Positions 18,132 through 29,130 of a stretch of DNA of 64,000 bases are shown piece by piece (position 1 is the stretch's first letter; every line of letters starts with the position of its first letter). Source of the stretch: Dictyobacter kobayashii (GTDB lineage: Bacteria > Chloroflexota > Ktedonobacteria > Ktedonobacterales > Ktedonobacteraceae). Made by a program: the position numbers and the translations under genes. The notes beneath the pieces are model-generated. The model saw only the letters and a program-made list of their open reading frames with translations, was not told the DNA's origin and did no database searches. The DNA is taken from NCBI RefSeq assembly GCF_003967555.1, contig NZ_BIFS01000001.1:744001-808000 (forward strand), given 5' to 3'.

Positions 18132-20432
18132 CTAGCCCTGTATAATAGTTTCAAACTGGGTACGATCCAGCTGCTCATGCTCTATCAACGCGTCAGCTAA
18201 CGTGGTTAGTTGTGTGGCATGTTCGGTAAGAATGGCGCGGGCCATGGCACGGCCATCGTTAAGAATGCGCTGTACTTCCGCATCAATCAGTGCATTCATC
18301 ATCACACCGCCCGAGGACCTGGAGGCCATGGTTTGCGCATAATAGCGGCCCTGAGCAGGCTGTGAACCATTCAGGTACAGATTGCCCCGGACATCGGCCA
18401 CAAGAGATCGAGATTGTGAGGGAATAGCATCGGGGTCAATACTACGCATATTCATAGCATATGACTCCTCAGGCTGATAGTCAGCGAATACGACACCCAC
18501 ACGTTCGCTCATTCCCCAGCGTGTCACCATCTTACGCGCGAGATCAGTCACAACCTGCAAATCATTTTCAGCACCAGTTGTGATACGCTCAGGTCCAAAG
18601 GTCAATTCTTCTGCGACTCGACCCCCCAGGCCAACAGCGATACGCGCCATCAGGGTTTCACGGCTATAATTATAACGATCCATTTCAGCACTAAACTGGG
18701 TCACGCCCAGACTTTGTCCGCGCGGTAAAATGGTTACGCGGTTCACACGATCAGCTTCAGGTAAATGATGGGCCACCAATGCGTGTCCACCTTCGTGCAC
18801 AGCGATAATGCGGCGCTCAGACTCACTCATCACCAGAGGCCGTAACGCGCCTAATTGAATGCGGGCCAGGGCATCTTCAAAGCAATCATGATTAATGGCC
18901 ATCAAATCACGCCGGGCAGCCGAAAGGGCGGCTTCATTCACCAGGTTGGCCAGGTCAGCTCCAGTCATACCAGTAGTCAAACGGGCCAGGCGCTCCAGAG
19001 AGACATCTTCGGACAGCGGTGTCTGACGCGCATGCACACGTAAAATGGCTTCGCGACCTACGCGATCTGGTGCTGACACCGTAATCCGACGGTCAAAACG
19101 ACCTGGCCGCAACAGGGCTTTGTCCAGAATATCTACGCGGTTTGTCGCCGCCATCACAATTACAGCCTGGCGAGCATCAAAACCATCCAATTCAACCAGC
19201 AGTTGATTAAGGGTTTGATCTCTTTCGTCGTTGCCCGAGGCCCTCATAGAACGTTTACGGCCCACGGCATCAAGCTCGTCGATAAAAACAACGCAGGGAG
19301 CAACGCGCCGCGCCTGCTGGAAAAGATCACGTACCCGGCTCGCGCCCACACCCACAAACATCTCAACGAACTCTGAGGCACTCATACTAAAAAAGGGTAC
19401 CTGCGCTTCGCCCGCCACTGCCTTGGCCAGTAAGGTCTTACCGGTACCAGGAGCACCTACCAGTAAGGCTCCACGCGGAATATGCGCGCCTAGGCGACTA
19501 AATTTGCCGGGCTCACGCAGAAATTGCACCATTTCAACCAGTTCAGATTTAACCTCATCGATGCCAGCCACATCAGCGAAAGTCACCGAAGGGATGGCCA
19601 CAACAGGGGCCGCCGCGGATTTGGCTACCGCAGAAGCAGGACTCCTGCCACCCGTCAATAGCTTGGGACTGGTTACCTGAGGCTTTGTAGGTGGTGTTGT
19701 CCCTTCAGGCAAACGATCAAAGCGCCTGGCGCGACTCTTACCAATCTGACTGATACGATCATCCATAGAACCCAGGGGGTTCTGCTTCTGCCTTATGGAA
19801 AAGAATACAAGTAGTAACACAATGACAAGCAGCAGGGGGGCGAAACGTCCCAACACTGTTAACAAAGGTGAAGGTTGAGGAGTAGGAAGAATATTCACAT
19901 CAACATGGGCAGACTCCAGCTGAGTCATTAAGAGGTCTTTCCCACCAGCAGGAATGTGAATATAAACCGTGTGACGATCAAAAGCTGTGGTATCTTGCGA
20001 GGCCGTCAGAAGAGTATCACTGTTGGTAAGCATGTGATACCAGCTTGCTGGATCAATGGGCGCATCCGACGACGACTGAGCACCAGCCTTAGAAGCTATA
20101 GTTTTTGTAGATTGTAGGGGATTTTTAAGTAAAGCATGGATATTGTCATCTTGAATTGCTACCGCAGAAACATTACCATTTTGAATCTGGTGTACCAGTA
20201 TTGTATAATCGACAACTTGCGCCCCATCAGATTGATCACTGGCTCCAGGCGCAGGGAGCCGCGCACAGATGCCTAGCAATAATGCGCACAGTGCGATAAT
20301 AAGTGTACCTGTGAGAATAGCATTACGATGACTATACAAAAATTTCCACCACATCCGACCATTATCTTTTATAGACCGCCGTTGACGCCGCCGATTGCCC
20401 AGATTCATGCGACGACTAGCTTTATCATCCAT
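18132..20432 (-). CDS. ftsH: ATP-dependent zinc metalloprotease FtsH
   Basis: This membrane-anchored AAA+ protease degrades misfolded membrane and regulatory proteins. It has 766 residues: a basic N-terminus, TM1 at about 38-58, an extracytoplasmic region to about 188, TM2 at about 190-212, a flexible Pro/Ala linker, then AAA. Walker A GAPGTGKT is at 326-333, Walker [14 protein letters not shown] near 381-393 and the SRH region at ATNRVDILD. The zinc site HEGGH is at 546-550 (the usual form is HEAGH). The extracytoplasmic segment and linker are longer than in E. coli FtsH (644 residues). It starts at ATG 20432. Confidence 0.97.
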   Translation of the reverse strand: MDDKASRRMNLGNRRRQRRSIKDNGRMWWKFLYSHRNAILTGTLIIALCALLLGICARLPAPGASDQSDGAQVVDYTILVHQIQNGNVSAVAIQDDNIHALLKNPLQSTKTIASKAGAQSSSDAPIDPASWYHMLTNSDTLLTASQDTTAFDRHTVYIHIPAGGKDLLMTQLESAHVDVNILPTPQPSPLLTVLGRFAPLLLVIVLLLVFFSIRQKQNPLGSMDDRISQIGKSRARRFDRLPEGTTPPTKPQVTSPKLLTGGRSPASAVAKSAAAPVVAIPSVTFADVAGIDEVKSELVEMVQFLREPGKFSRLGAHIPRGALLVGAPGTGKTLLAKAVAGEAQVPFFSMSASEFVEMFVGVGASRVRDLFQQARRVAPCVVFIDELDAVGRKRSMRASGNDERDQTLNQLLVELDGFDARQAVIVMAATNRVDILDKALLRPGRFDRRITVSAPDRVGREAILRVHARQTPLSEDVSLERLARLTTGMTGADLANLVNEAALSAARRDLMAINHDCFEDALARIQLGALRPLVMSESERRIIAVHEGGHALVAHHLPEADRVNRVTILPRGQSLGVTQFSAEMDRYNYSRETLMARIAVGLGGRVAEELTFGPERITTGAENDLQVVTDLARKMVTRWGMSERVGVVFADYQPEESYAMNMRSIDPDAIPSQSRSLVADVRGNLYLNGSQPAQGRYYAQTMASRSSGGVMMNALIDAEVQRILNDGRAMARAILTEHATQLTTLADALIEHEQLDRTQFETIIQG

Positions 20433-21182
20433 ACCTTCACCTCGCCTAAAACAGGTTGTTGTTCTATTACTAAAAAAAATGTTTTGCTAGTCCCAATGAA
20501 AAACAGAACTACTCATAAACCAGAAAAGTAAAGTGATTAACCAGCACTTCTATATGGTATAGAGCACTCCATATCATCATCACAACCCTATGGCTGCAAG
20601 CTTGCCTTCTCATATGCTGTCTTCTTTTCCTTAGACCCGCCCTTCCACATCCTCTTTCATGATAAGGAATAGACAATGACAAACCCATGTCGGAAAAACA
20701 AACGCTGCTTGGAGTCAAACTAGCTGTAGTTTACCGCGTTTCATTGTGTCCTGTGATACTCGCGGTACTTTCTTCTCATCACAGGGTAATTCAAGATGTT
20801 TCAAAGCACGCCATTAAGTATTTTTTCATAGCTCAGGATAGCCCGAATAGCGCTATCGATAGAATCGACCGCGCTTGTTTCAGTAAAAATCAGTCAGAAC
20901 CCATTACACGTTATCAGTACTACTAATACGTTGCTATTGTCTCTACTTGATACACATTTCACCCATAATGGGTACTGCCACTACCAAAAAGGGGTGGGAC
21001 ATCTGTCAAGGTGTCTTACTCTTTTTTGCTTTTCAAATCATAAAAAATAGAAGTTATCTTGAAGCTTTTTATGGGAAGTACTCTATTTTTGTCGCTCTGC
21101 TATAGCATTATAATAAAAAACACGATATCCATAGATCTGATCTTCAGCAAAAGATCTATGGATATCGTGTTTAGCAGGATCT
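20433..21182. other. 750-base gap between ftsH and the S9 peptidase gene
   Basis: No convincing gene. A 79-codon plus-strand frame (20687-20926) has no ribosome site and no recognisable domain. There is a short hairpin (CCTGTGAT paired with ATCACAGG, roughly 20749-20785). The right end holds the strong terminator listed separately. The stretch is AT-rich and upstream of ftsH, so it should include the ftsH promoter. Confidence 0.4.
21112..21172 (-). terminator. Very strong intrinsic terminator of the tex-peptidase operon
   Basis: A perfect 21-bp stem (21118-21138 with 21152-21172) and a 13-nt loop. Read on the minus strand it is followed by six T and TATTATAA. It starts 11 nt after the peptidase stop. 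Confidence 0.88.
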
Positions 21183-23024
21183 TTAGGCATGAGAGGCGAG
21201 TTGCTGTTCGAGGAAGCGTGCGATGGCAGGGTAGGCAATCAGGCGGTTACTACGCTTGATCAACCCATGCCCTTCATCTTCAAAGCGGAGATATTCAACC
21301 GGAACCTGGCGCTGACGTAGCGCGGACACGATCTGCTCAGCCTCCCCAACAGGAACGCGTGGATCATTGGCGCCATGTACGACAAACAGTGGGGCCGTGA
21401 TCTTGTCTACCGAGCGGATAGGCGAGATCTGCTCTAGAAACTCGCGATCGTTTTCCAGGCTCCCATATTCTGACTCTCGTAACTTACGGCGCCAGGGGCC
21501 AGTATTTTCCAGGAAGGTCACAAAATTGGCGATACCTACAATATCTACCGCAGCGGCCCACAGATCTGGATAGGTCGTGATCGCCGACAGCACCATAAAG
21601 CCACCGTAGCTCCCCCCCATCACGATAATACGCTTGCTATCAGCGATACTACTCTGACTTAGCCAGAGCGCGGCATGCTGGAGATCGGCGACCGAGTCCA
21701 TACGCAGGCGCACATCATCGAGGCTCTGATACTCATAGCCATAGCCTGTACTACCACGTACATTGGGGACCAGTACCGCATAACCCTGAGACACAAAATA
21801 CTGCGTCACGGGATCAAAAACAGGTCGCGATTGCCCCTCTGGTCCGCCATGCACATTGATAATTACAGGCAGTTGTTGCTGCTGCTCCGCAGGCAGATAG
21901 AGGAAGGCGGGTATTTCACGACCATCAAAGGTTGGATAGTGGACGAGCGACGGATTGACAAAAGAGCTCTGTGGAATTCCGCCGCGTGAGCTTTGGGTAG
22001 CACGTGTAATAGCGCCAGCCTCTAGATCCCAGACCCAGACATCCAGTGCATCGTCTGCGGTTGTATAGGACAAGGCCAGGCGTGAACCATCTTCAGACCA
22101 GGTTAATTCATAGACGACACCCCGGGGTAAAGTTGGAGTCAGCAATGGTTGGCGCTGCTCCCAACCCTGAGCTATATCAAAAAGCGTTAGCGTGGAATAA
22201 CCATCCTCATTGACACTCATCGCCAACCGGGTACCATCTTTTGTCACTTCAAGCAACTCTACATCCCAACGATCTTCACCCAGGTAATGCAAATCCAGTG
22301 TAGATAGATCCAGGTAGGCAAGCGAATGAAACTGTCTGTCACAGTTGCTCAATAGATAAAGTCCCTGGCCATCAGCCGACCACGCAGCCGCTTGGTAAAC
22401 GACACCACGTACATCCGCATCTGGCTCCGGGGTCAAGGCTCGTACGGCACCCGTAGCCCGCTCCACCAGTAAGATTTGACTGCGCGTATTGGAGAGCCAG
22501 CGTGACACCTGTATCTGTGAACCATCAGGGGAATAACCATGGACGTAATTTGTGCCATCATGCTGCAATAATAAACGGCGCTCGCCAGTCGCGACTTCCA
22601 TCTCATAGACATCGAAATAGCGAGCATCGCGCTCATTGCTACTATATGTGATGTACTGACCATCAGGAGACCAGTCGCCAAAAATATGCATTACCTCAAG
22701 GTTAGAGGTTAATGCAGTTAGACGTGAACCATCAGCCTCCAATAAGAAAAGCTGGGCACGTTCATTCCCCCCGATATCGCCCGAAACCAGCAAAACATCG
22801 GCGTGTGGCGCATACACCGCACTCGACACGCGCTCACCCCGGAAGGTTAGCTGGTCTGGCCAGAGTGGGGTTGCAGCCTGTAAATTCAGCGGCACACTCC
22901 ATACCTCAGCCACACCAGTGATATTCGTCAAAAAACTTAGCTTCTTGCCATCCGGAGAGAAATGGGGGCCGAAGGCTGTACGTACATTGAGGTAACGCTC
23001 AAAACTATATGCCTCTTTTACCAT
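21183..23024 (-). CDS. S9-family prolyl oligopeptidase/acylaminoacyl-peptidase-like serine peptidase
   Basis: This is a 613-residue S9C-type peptidase with an N-terminal WD40-like beta-propeller (repeated SPDG motifs such as PHFSPDGKKLSF and DWSPDGQYITY) and a C-terminal alpha/beta-hydrolase. The catalytic triad read from the sequence is S472 in GGSYGGF, D554 in GANDPRVP and H586 in EDEGHGL. It has no signal peptide and is cytoplasmic. It cleaves short peptides that enter through the propeller. It starts 26 nt after the tex stop on the same strand and shares its terminator, so the two form an operon. Confidence 0.93.
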   Translation of the reverse strand: MVKEAYSFERYLNVRTAFGPHFSPDGKKLSFLTNITGVAEVWSVPLNLQAATPLWPDQLTFRGERVSSAVYAPHADVLLVSGDIGGNERAQLFLLEADGSRLTALTSNLEVMHIFGDWSPDGQYITYSSNERDARYFDVYEMEVATGERRLLLQHDGTNYVHGYSPDGSQIQVSRWLSNTRSQILLVERATGAVRALTPEPDADVRGVVYQAAAWSADGQGLYLLSNCDRQFHSLAYLDLSTLDLHYLGEDRWDVELLEVTKDGTRLAMSVNEDGYSTLTLFDIAQGWEQRQPLLTPTLPRGVVYELTWSEDGSRLALSYTTADDALDVWVWDLEAGAITRATQSSRGGIPQSSFVNPSLVHYPTFDGREIPAFLYLPAEQQQQLPVIINVHGGPEGQSRPVFDPVTQYFVSQGYAVLVPNVRGSTGYGYEYQSLDDVRLRMDSVADLQHAALWLSQSSIADSKRIIVMGGSYGGFMVLSAITTYPDLWAAAVDIVGIANFVTFLENTGPWRRKLRESEYGSLENDREFLEQISPIRSVDKITAPLFVVHGANDPRVPVGEAEQIVSALRQRQVPVEYLRFEDEGHGLIKRSNRLIAYPAIARFLEQQLASHA

Positions 23025-23050
23025 GCGCTATTTCTCCAATTATCCTTGCC

Positions 23051-25372
23051 TTATGCATTGATTCCGCGCATACTTAGTTGTATACGGCTACGTTTAACAT
23101 CGATTTCCAGCACACGCACCTGCACCACCTGGCCGACAGAGACCACGGTCAAAGGATCACGCACAAAGCGGTCTGCCATCTCAGAAACATGTACCAGCCC
23201 ATCATGCTTGACGCCAATATCAACAAAGGCTCCAAAATCGACCACATTACGCACCGTTCCTTGCAGCAGCATGCCTGGCTGTAAATCTTCCATCTTCAAC
23301 ACATCATGACGCAAAATGGGTGCGGGAAGCTCATCACGAGGATCCAGCCCAGGTTTCTCCAGGTTCTCTAGAATATCGTTGAGGGTTGGTAGACCTACGC
23401 CAACTTTATCGGCCAGGTCGCGCCACGCAGCGGCCTCATTACCAGCCTCCGCATTGCCTCGGTTACGATTGGAGCGGCCTAAACTATTTTGTAGCTTGAT
23501 AAATTGCCTGAACTGCGCAATACGTTCCGCTGGCCTGCTCTGCTTCCCTTCACCCTCGGGTAACATTTTAAGCAGAGTACGCGTTGACTGATAGCTCTCG
23601 GGGTGAATAAAAGTATTATCCAGTGGCTCAGCGCCATTGGCAATCTTTAAGAAACCAGCCGCCTGCACAAAGGTCGCCTGACCCAGACCTGGAACCTTCA
23701 AGAGATCCTTACGTGTTTTAAAGGGCCCATTAGCTTCGCGATATTTGACGATCGCATTGGCGACGCGTGTGTTAATGCCCGATACATGCTTTAGCAGGGC
23801 GGCAGAAGCCGAGTTGACTTCTACACCAGCAAAGTTGACGCACGATGCCACCACACGTTCCAGGGTAGCGGCCAGTTCCTTCTGATCCACATCATGTTGA
23901 TAGAGGCCCACACCTACTGCTTTAGGATCGATCTTCACCAGCTCTGCCAGTGGATCCTGTAAGCGGCGGGCAATCGAGATCGTGCCACGCTGGGTAGCAT
24001 CCAGGTCAGGAAACTCTTCACGGGCGGCCTCCGAGGCTGAATAGACCGAAGCTCCTGCCTCATTAACAATCATATACCCAATTTTTTCTGACCCTTGTTC
24101 GCGCTCAGCCAGTTCGCGCAACAACTCGGCCACTAACTGCTCAGTCTCGCGCGAGGCAGTGCCATTGCCAATCGCAATCACACTGATACCGTAATCTGAA
24201 AGCATCTGCTGCAACAGTTTGCGTGCCTTATCGGACTGATACAGGTACATGGTGTCAGAAGTAATATATTTACCGGTCTCATCCACCACAGTGAGCTTAC
24301 AGCCGGTGCGGAAACCAGGATCAATGCCCAGCACCTTCTTGCCACGCAGAGGAGGCTGCAACAAAAGATTACGCAGGTTGGTGGCAAAAACATTGATGGC
24401 ATGCTCTTCAGCCTGGCGTGTCAGCTCCACGCGTACTTCACGCTCCATTGAAGGAGAGAGCAGGCGTTTATATCCATCTTCCATGGCCTCGGACAACAGA
24501 GAAGCAAAAGGAGAGGTGGCTTTAATGGGATAGTGGGCTGTAATGTCGCGCTGTGCCTGTTCATATGGCAGTGAAATATTTACGCGCAGCACGTCTTCGC
24601 GCTCGCCGCGATTGAGCGCCAGCACACGATGGGGGACCAGTTTCGTCACATTCTCATTAAATTCATAATAAAGCCGATAGACTCCATTGGGATCTTTCTC
24701 AGCCACTTTTTCTGGATCTGTTACCCGGGCGCCAACGGCTGAACTTTTAAAAAATGTCGAGCGTACAGAGCCACGCACGGTAGCATCCTCGGCAATCATT
24801 TCTGCCACAATATCACTGGCACCAGCATAAGCTTCCAGGCTGGTCTCCACACCTTTATCGGCATCCAGGAACGGAAGGGCCTGTTCCTCCAGAATAGCCT
24901 GAGCATCACCAGCAGTCTCCAACTGACTCAAAATAATCTCAGCCAGTGGGGCCAGTCCTTTTTCGCGCGCTACACTGGCGCGCGTCTTCCGCTTTGGCCG
25001 ATATGGCAGATACAGATCTTCAACCTCTTGTAAGGTCTTTGCCGCCTCAAGCGCAGCCGTCAACTCAGGAGTTAACTTGCCCTGGCCATCAATTAAGCGA
25101 TGCACATCCTGCTTGCGCTCAAATAATGCCCGCAAGGCCGCCGCCCGATCAGTAATAGCCTGAATCTGAACCTCATCCAAACTCCCCGTTACCTCTTTAC
25201 GATAACGCGCAATAAACGGGGTCGTATTTCCCTCATCGATAAGGGCAATCGTACGTGCGATCTGCCCCTGACCAAGATTTAACTCGGTACTGAGTGTACG
25301 TGCAATATCTTCAACAGACAACACAGCTATAGGTTCGACTGCTGCCTGCTTCAGCGGTTCTTGAGTTGCCAA
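23051..25372 (-). CDS. tex: Tex-family transcription accessory RNA-binding protein
   Basis: This 773-residue Tex protein has an N-terminal helical domain, a YqgF/RNase-H-like fold (LGIDPGFRTGCKLTVVD), the helix-hairpin-helix pair (VSGINTRVANAIV, LLKVPGLGQATFVQAAGF), and a C-terminal S1 RNA-binding domain (GMLLQGTVRNVVDFGAFVDIG). It is known as a conserved nucleic-acid-binding factor of the transcription machinery. The length and domain order are normal. Its low-complexity insert (SRPAERIAQFRQFIK onward) lies before S1. It is the first gene of the operon with the S9 peptidase. Confidence 0.96.
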   Translation of the reverse strand: MATQEPLKQAAVEPIAVLSVEDIARTLSTELNLGQGQIARTIALIDEGNTTPFIARYRKEVTGSLDEVQIQAITDRAAALRALFERKQDVHRLIDGQGKLTPELTAALEAAKTLQEVEDLYLPYRPKRKTRASVAREKGLAPLAEIILSQLETAGDAQAILEEQALPFLDADKGVETSLEAYAGASDIVAEMIAEDATVRGSVRSTFFKSSAVGARVTDPEKVAEKDPNGVYRLYYEFNENVTKLVPHRVLALNRGEREDVLRVNISLPYEQAQRDITAHYPIKATSPFASLLSEAMEDGYKRLLSPSMEREVRVELTRQAEEHAINVFATNLRNLLLQPPLRGKKVLGIDPGFRTGCKLTVVDETGKYITSDTMYLYQSDKARKLLQQMLSDYGISVIAIGNGTASRETEQLVAELLRELAEREQGSEKIGYMIVNEAGASVYSASEAAREEFPDLDATQRGTISIARRLQDPLAELVKIDPKAVGVGLYQHDVDQKELAATLERVVASCVNFAGVEVNSASAALLKHVSGINTRVANAIVKYREANGPFKTRKDLLKVPGLGQATFVQAAGFLKIANGAEPLDNTFIHPESYQSTRTLLKMLPEGEGKQSRPAERIAQFRQFIKLQNSLGRSNRNRGNAEAGNEAAAWRDLADKVGVGLPTLNDILENLEKPGLDPRDELPAPILRHDVLKMEDLQPGMLLQGTVRNVVDFGAFVDIGVKHDGLVHVSEMADRFVRDPLTVVSVGQVVQVRVLEIDVKRSRIQLSMRGINA

Positions 25373-25563
25373 TTATCTAAGCCTACCTTCCCTGGACAAT
25401 AGAGAGGAGTATATTCTATTGCAATTATAAGTAAACGTTTCCTCTTTGCGTGTGTGAACGTCTACCCAGTATAACACTTCACATAAGTTGTTTCTACGCC
25501 ATGTCTATGTACGCGCCTGTAAGGCCTTTATAAAGCATCTGCCAGCATAGCCTTCAGGCCCAC

Positions 25564-27368
25564 CTACACGCGCCGGGATTCTTGCATATGGGCATTGCCC
25601 CATAACCCACCCAGCAAACCGAGGACCCAGGCCACAATCAGTCCAAGCAGCATCAAGAAGAGGAAGTTAACGAAAGGGGTCTGTTTAGCAAGCAGCATAG
25701 GGACAGCAGGCCAGTGCGGTTGCACGAAGCTCCAGGCCTGTGAAAATAGTTCCCGCGGATCATTCTGAGGATTATAAGTAATCAGAGTTTGATAGCGTTG
25801 TGTGGCACTGATTAATAAACCCAGTAAGATACCCACCCAGAAGACGATTGTGCTCCAGATACCTGCCCAATAACCGGCCCAGGCTCCACGAAGTGAGCCA
25901 CCACCACGGCGTGTGGTCATATAACCGGAGAGGACGTAGAATAAAAAGCCGAGCACAGTAGCCAGGTAGAAATCCGCCGATTCCTTCAATGCCAATACCA
26001 TAAACACTGCCATACATCCCTGGATTAATCCCCATAAGCAGCCCTGACTGGAAGGGGTTGGCAAAGGTCGATTCTGGGCAGCCTGGGCGCGGGCCCGCTT
26101 CTTCTGCTCAGCTGGCGACAGAGGAGGTGCGATTGGTGTTGGATTTGGATAAGGATAAGCAGGAGTTCCAGGCAAGGCCGGTCCCATATAGCCCTGGCCC
26201 GGAGGAAAGGGAGGTTGCCCAGGATAGCTCATCTGCTGTGGATTGCTGCCTGCGCCATAACCGTAAGATTGCTGTGGTGGAATAGGCGAATATGGTCCTC
26301 GATTATACGCCTGTGGAGCGAGCACCTGGTGGGGCGAGCTTACTGGTCCCGGCGGCATTGCGTTTGAAGATGTACTGGCAGCCACAGTCGGCTCATAAGG
26401 CGTGCCAGCATAGCTCTGTAACTGAGACGGAGGCTGAGAGGTCACAATGGGACCAGCAGGACCCATCTGGACCGCGACAGTCTGATCGTTATAGGCATCA
26501 AATGATGGCTCGCGCAAAATACGGGCCAGATCACCCATACTCTGGAAACGCTCATCAGCGTGCAGGGATAGCGCCTTCAGCAAAACCCATTCCACATTAG
26601 GTGAAATAGATGGATTGAGCAAACGAGGAGCAATCAACTCATCGCGCACACTTCGACTGGTAGCAACGGGAGGGAGGCGATTGGTCAATAAAATATACAT
26701 CGTCGCTCCCAGCGAATAGATATCTGACTGCGGAGAGGTCTTGCCTATATATTGCTCAAGCGGACTAAAACCCTCGGTCACTGCACGCCCTAATGTCTGT
26801 GTGCTCGCATCAGGATCATAAAGCTTGGTCAGGCCAAAATCCAGCAAGACAGCGGTATTATTAGGCGTCAAGACAATATTGCCTGGCTTAATATCGCGAT
26901 GCATTACTGGTGGGCGGCGACTATGCAACTCCTGCAGCGCATCCATCAGCGGCAATAGCCAGCTCAACACCTCTTGTTCACTGCATGGTCCGCTCGCTAA
27001 CTGACCAGGCTTCTGCTCACCAACACGGCCACCAGGCGCACGCGAACGTAGCAGCTGTAGCAAATTCTGCCCTCAATTAGCTGCATAATCAAATAAAAAC
27101 GCCCATTAGCCTCAAGCGCATCATATACCTCTGGAAGATGAGGACTCCTCACAGTAAACAGAACACTCGCCTCCATCAAAGCCTGGCGACGTGCCGCGGG
27201 CGTCACATCATATGTTTCCTTAATCGCGCAAGGACGATTCTTTTCGCTTGTATCGACCCCGCGATAAACCGCACCGAAGCCACCCTGATTAATCAGATTG
27301 CCAATAATATAGTGGCCCCGATAAGAGTTCCTGGTGTTAATGCGACTGGTAAGCTCATAGCCGAGCAA
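25564..27368 (-). CDS. PknB-type Ser/Thr protein kinase 1 with a four-helix membrane tail, frameshifted
   Basis: The N-terminal kinase lobe starts MLGYELTSR, with glycine loop NQGGFGAVYRG and the Lys of CAIKE. The C-lobe has MHRDIKPGN, LLDFGLTK and a GFSPLEQY activation region. A Pro/Gln/Tyr-rich linker of about 130 residues follows, then about four membrane segments at the C-terminus. The frame breaks at plus CCC 27070-27072. One more base gives LIEGQNLLQLLRSRAPGG and joins the two lobes into a ~601-residue protein. Having the kinase N-terminal and the membrane segments C-terminal is the usual PknB topology. The ligand is unknown. Its C-terminal membrane bundle is not a PASTA or beta-propeller sensor. 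Confidence 0.88.
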
Positions 27369-27639
27369 GCTCCTCTACTTTCCGCGAGACATAAACTGGG
27401 ATTTAAACCAGACGGGAAGACACGCAACATATTTACGTTACAGTGATCCAGGTGGTTACAGCAAACCATCCTTTTTGAACATTTGTGTCATCCATTCCAG
27501 CCATTATCATAGCACACCATAACTTATTGGGTGAACAAACCACCTGTATTCTCTATATATCCCCGAAAGAATGCCACTTTTTTTATATTTCCTTTCAACC
27601 ACCCTATATCTTTTCACCCGTTCCTCTCAAATGGTTTTT

Positions 27640-27858
27640 GCGTACGTGCGCTGGCTCACCCGAGCTTTTATTTGTGTGGTGCAAACAGTGCGCCGGGCGC
27701 ACTGTTTGCACCACACAAATAAAAGCTCGGGCGGGAAGATCCCAGTGATCATGAGAATTGGATACACTTTTAATAACCTGATGAGAAAAATGCGCCCCGG
27801 CGCATTTTTCTCATCAGGTTATTAAAAATTCAGATCGGGCGCGTCAGCGCACGTACGC
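27640..27858. repeat. Forked palindromic element 1 (outer stem plus two long perfect hairpins)
   Basis: Outer arms 27640-27653 and 27845-27858 are perfect complements (GCGTACGTGCGCTG). They continue inward imperfectly through CCCGA/TCGGG. Inside are two near-perfect palindromes: 27659-27731 (36-bp arms around a single base) and 27768-27827 (29-bp arms around two bases), separated by 36 nt. The inner hairpins are unrelated to each other. The folded shape is a stem with two branches. A second copy with the same outer motif is at 57.8 kb. Confidence 0.85.
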
Positions 27859-28061
27859 CAGAGCAGTGAAAACACTCATCCATAGATCGAGATCCGGAAT
27901 AACAAAAAACAAAATACTGTTCTTATGGGTATACTTAAACAAAGGCGAGAATACCTCACGCAGCCAGGTGTGCAGACCTGTTGAGAACAGACAGAAAGTC
28001 GACACAATAATAAACACATTAAACGTGGGGAAACAATCTTCAGAAGAGAGGACGTTGTTGC

Positions 28062-28089
28062 TTGCAATACCATCTACGTATGATACAAT
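28062..28089 (+). promoter_or_regulatory. Possible sigma-70 promoter of the sigma-factor gene
   Basis: TTGCAA at 28062-28067 and TACAAT at 28084-28089 with a 16-nt spacer, about 50 nt upstream of the start codon. Confidence 0.4.
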
Positions 28090-28142
28090 AAGCCAAGACT
28101 GAACTGATCTACGTACATGTTGCAGGAGAAGAGAGCAAGCAC

Positions 28143-29066
28143 TTGGAACGAAATGTGATGTTTAACGCAGAACGCGACCGTGATAAGGCGGCTGAACCTG
28201 AACGCGAAAATGTAGCGGAAGCTGATCTCAGTAACCTGGCACAAAGCGATAGCTTACGCCTCTATCTTCGTGAGATTTCACGCATTCCTCTGCTCTCTGC
28301 AGCAAGCGAATCGCGCATTGCAGAGAGAGCCGAGCAAGGCGATAAGGATGCCCGAAACCATCTCATTGAAGCCAATTTGCGTCTGGTTGTCAGCATTGCC
28401 AAAAAATATGTTGGTCAGGGACTTTCCCTGGAAGATCTCATTGGTGAGGGCAACATCGGTCTCATCAGGGCTGTTACCAAATTTGACTATCGCAAAGGTT
28501 TTCGTTTCTCCACCTATGCAACGTGGTGGATTAAACAAGCCATTACACGTGCCATCCTTGAGGGCACGCGTGTTGTGAGACTCCCTGTGTATATTATGGA
28601 AGAAGTGATGCGTGTCAAACGTACCACACGCCAGCTATACCAGGAAATGGGGCGAGAGCCAACTCCTGAGAGTATCGGTGAACGACTCGGCATGACTGCA
28701 GAACGTGTGAGCGAATTGCTCATCTGGGCAGAAAAGGTCTTCTCACTCGACGCTCCTCTTTCAGAAGAAGAGGAAAATACGCTTGGCGATATTATAGAGG
28801 ATATGCACGAGCGAGGGCCAACCGAAATTACAGATCAACAATTATTGCGCGAAGAGATTCGCAAAGTTCTTGGACAACTTACAGTGCGTGAACGTCAGGT
28901 TATTGAACTGCGCTTCGGCCTCATCGATGACCATGACCATACATTAGAAGAAGTGGGCAAAAAGTTAAAAGTTACGCGTGAGCGTGTACGACAGATCGAA
29001 GAGCGTGCGATTCGTAAATTACGACATCCGCAGGCCAGTCGGATTTTGAAAGATTATCTCGATTAA
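28143..29066 (+). CDS. RNA polymerase sigma-70 family factor (RpoD/SigA-like)
   Basis: This 307-residue sigma factor lacks region 1.1. Region 1.2 is seen as [16 protein letters not shown], regions 2.1-2.4 as [14 protein letters not shown] to [16 protein letters not shown], region 3 as MREPTP-like helices, and region 4 as [15 protein letters not shown] with the [22 protein letters not shown]. The -10- and -35-recognition helices match group 1/2 sigmas, so it should read standard promoters. A TTG start at 28143 (AGGAG at 28124-28128) and an ATG at 28158 are both possible. It may be a primary or a stress-conditional paralogue; the window does not decide. Confidence 0.92.
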   Translation: MERNVMFNAERDRDKAAEPERENVAEADLSNLAQSDSLRLYLREISRIPLLSAASESRIAERAEQGDKDARNHLIEANLRLVVSIAKKYVGQGLSLEDLIGEGNIGLIRAVTKFDYRKGFRFSTYATWWIKQAITRAILEGTRVVRLPVYIMEEVMRVKRTTRQLYQEMGREPTPESIGERLGMTAERVSELLIWAEKVFSLDAPLSEEEENTLGDIIEDMHERGPTEITDQQLLREEIRKVLGQLTVRERQVIELRFGLIDDHDHTLEEVGKKLKVTRERVRQIEERAIRKLRHPQASRILKDYLD

Positions 29067-29088
29067 GTAGGTGCAATAAATTCATTGA

Positions 29089-29130
29089 GAGTGCAAGGCA
29101 TATCACGTCTTTGCACTCTTTTTTGCCCTT
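29089..29130 (+). terminator. Intrinsic terminator after the sigma-factor gene
   Basis: GAGTGCAA (29089-29096) pairs with TTGCACTC (29111-29118), followed at once by TTTTTTGCCCTTTTTTT. Confidence 0.82.

Larger units (their letters stand above)
27369..28142. other. Intergenic region holding forked palindromic element 1
   Basis: About 775 bases between the divergent kinase 1 and sigma-factor genes, with no gene. The centre is taken up by the 27640-27858 palindromic structure described separately. The right part holds the sigma-gene promoter. The left part is AT-rich with CT-rich tracts and presumably holds the kinase promoter. Confidence 0.6.

Noticed and set aside
20687-20926. 79-codon open frame in the ftsH-peptidase gap
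   Set aside because: No ribosome site, no recognisable domain and AT-driven composition; it reads as noncoding.
27659-27731. Perfect palindrome considered as an ordinary intrinsic terminator
   Set aside because: It is between divergent gene starts, not after a gene end, and has no loop or T-run. It fits better as part of the forked element.
27640-27858. Forked element considered as an integron attC site
   Set aside because: No GTTRRRY/RYYYAAC core sites at the ends, no integrase and no cassette gene.
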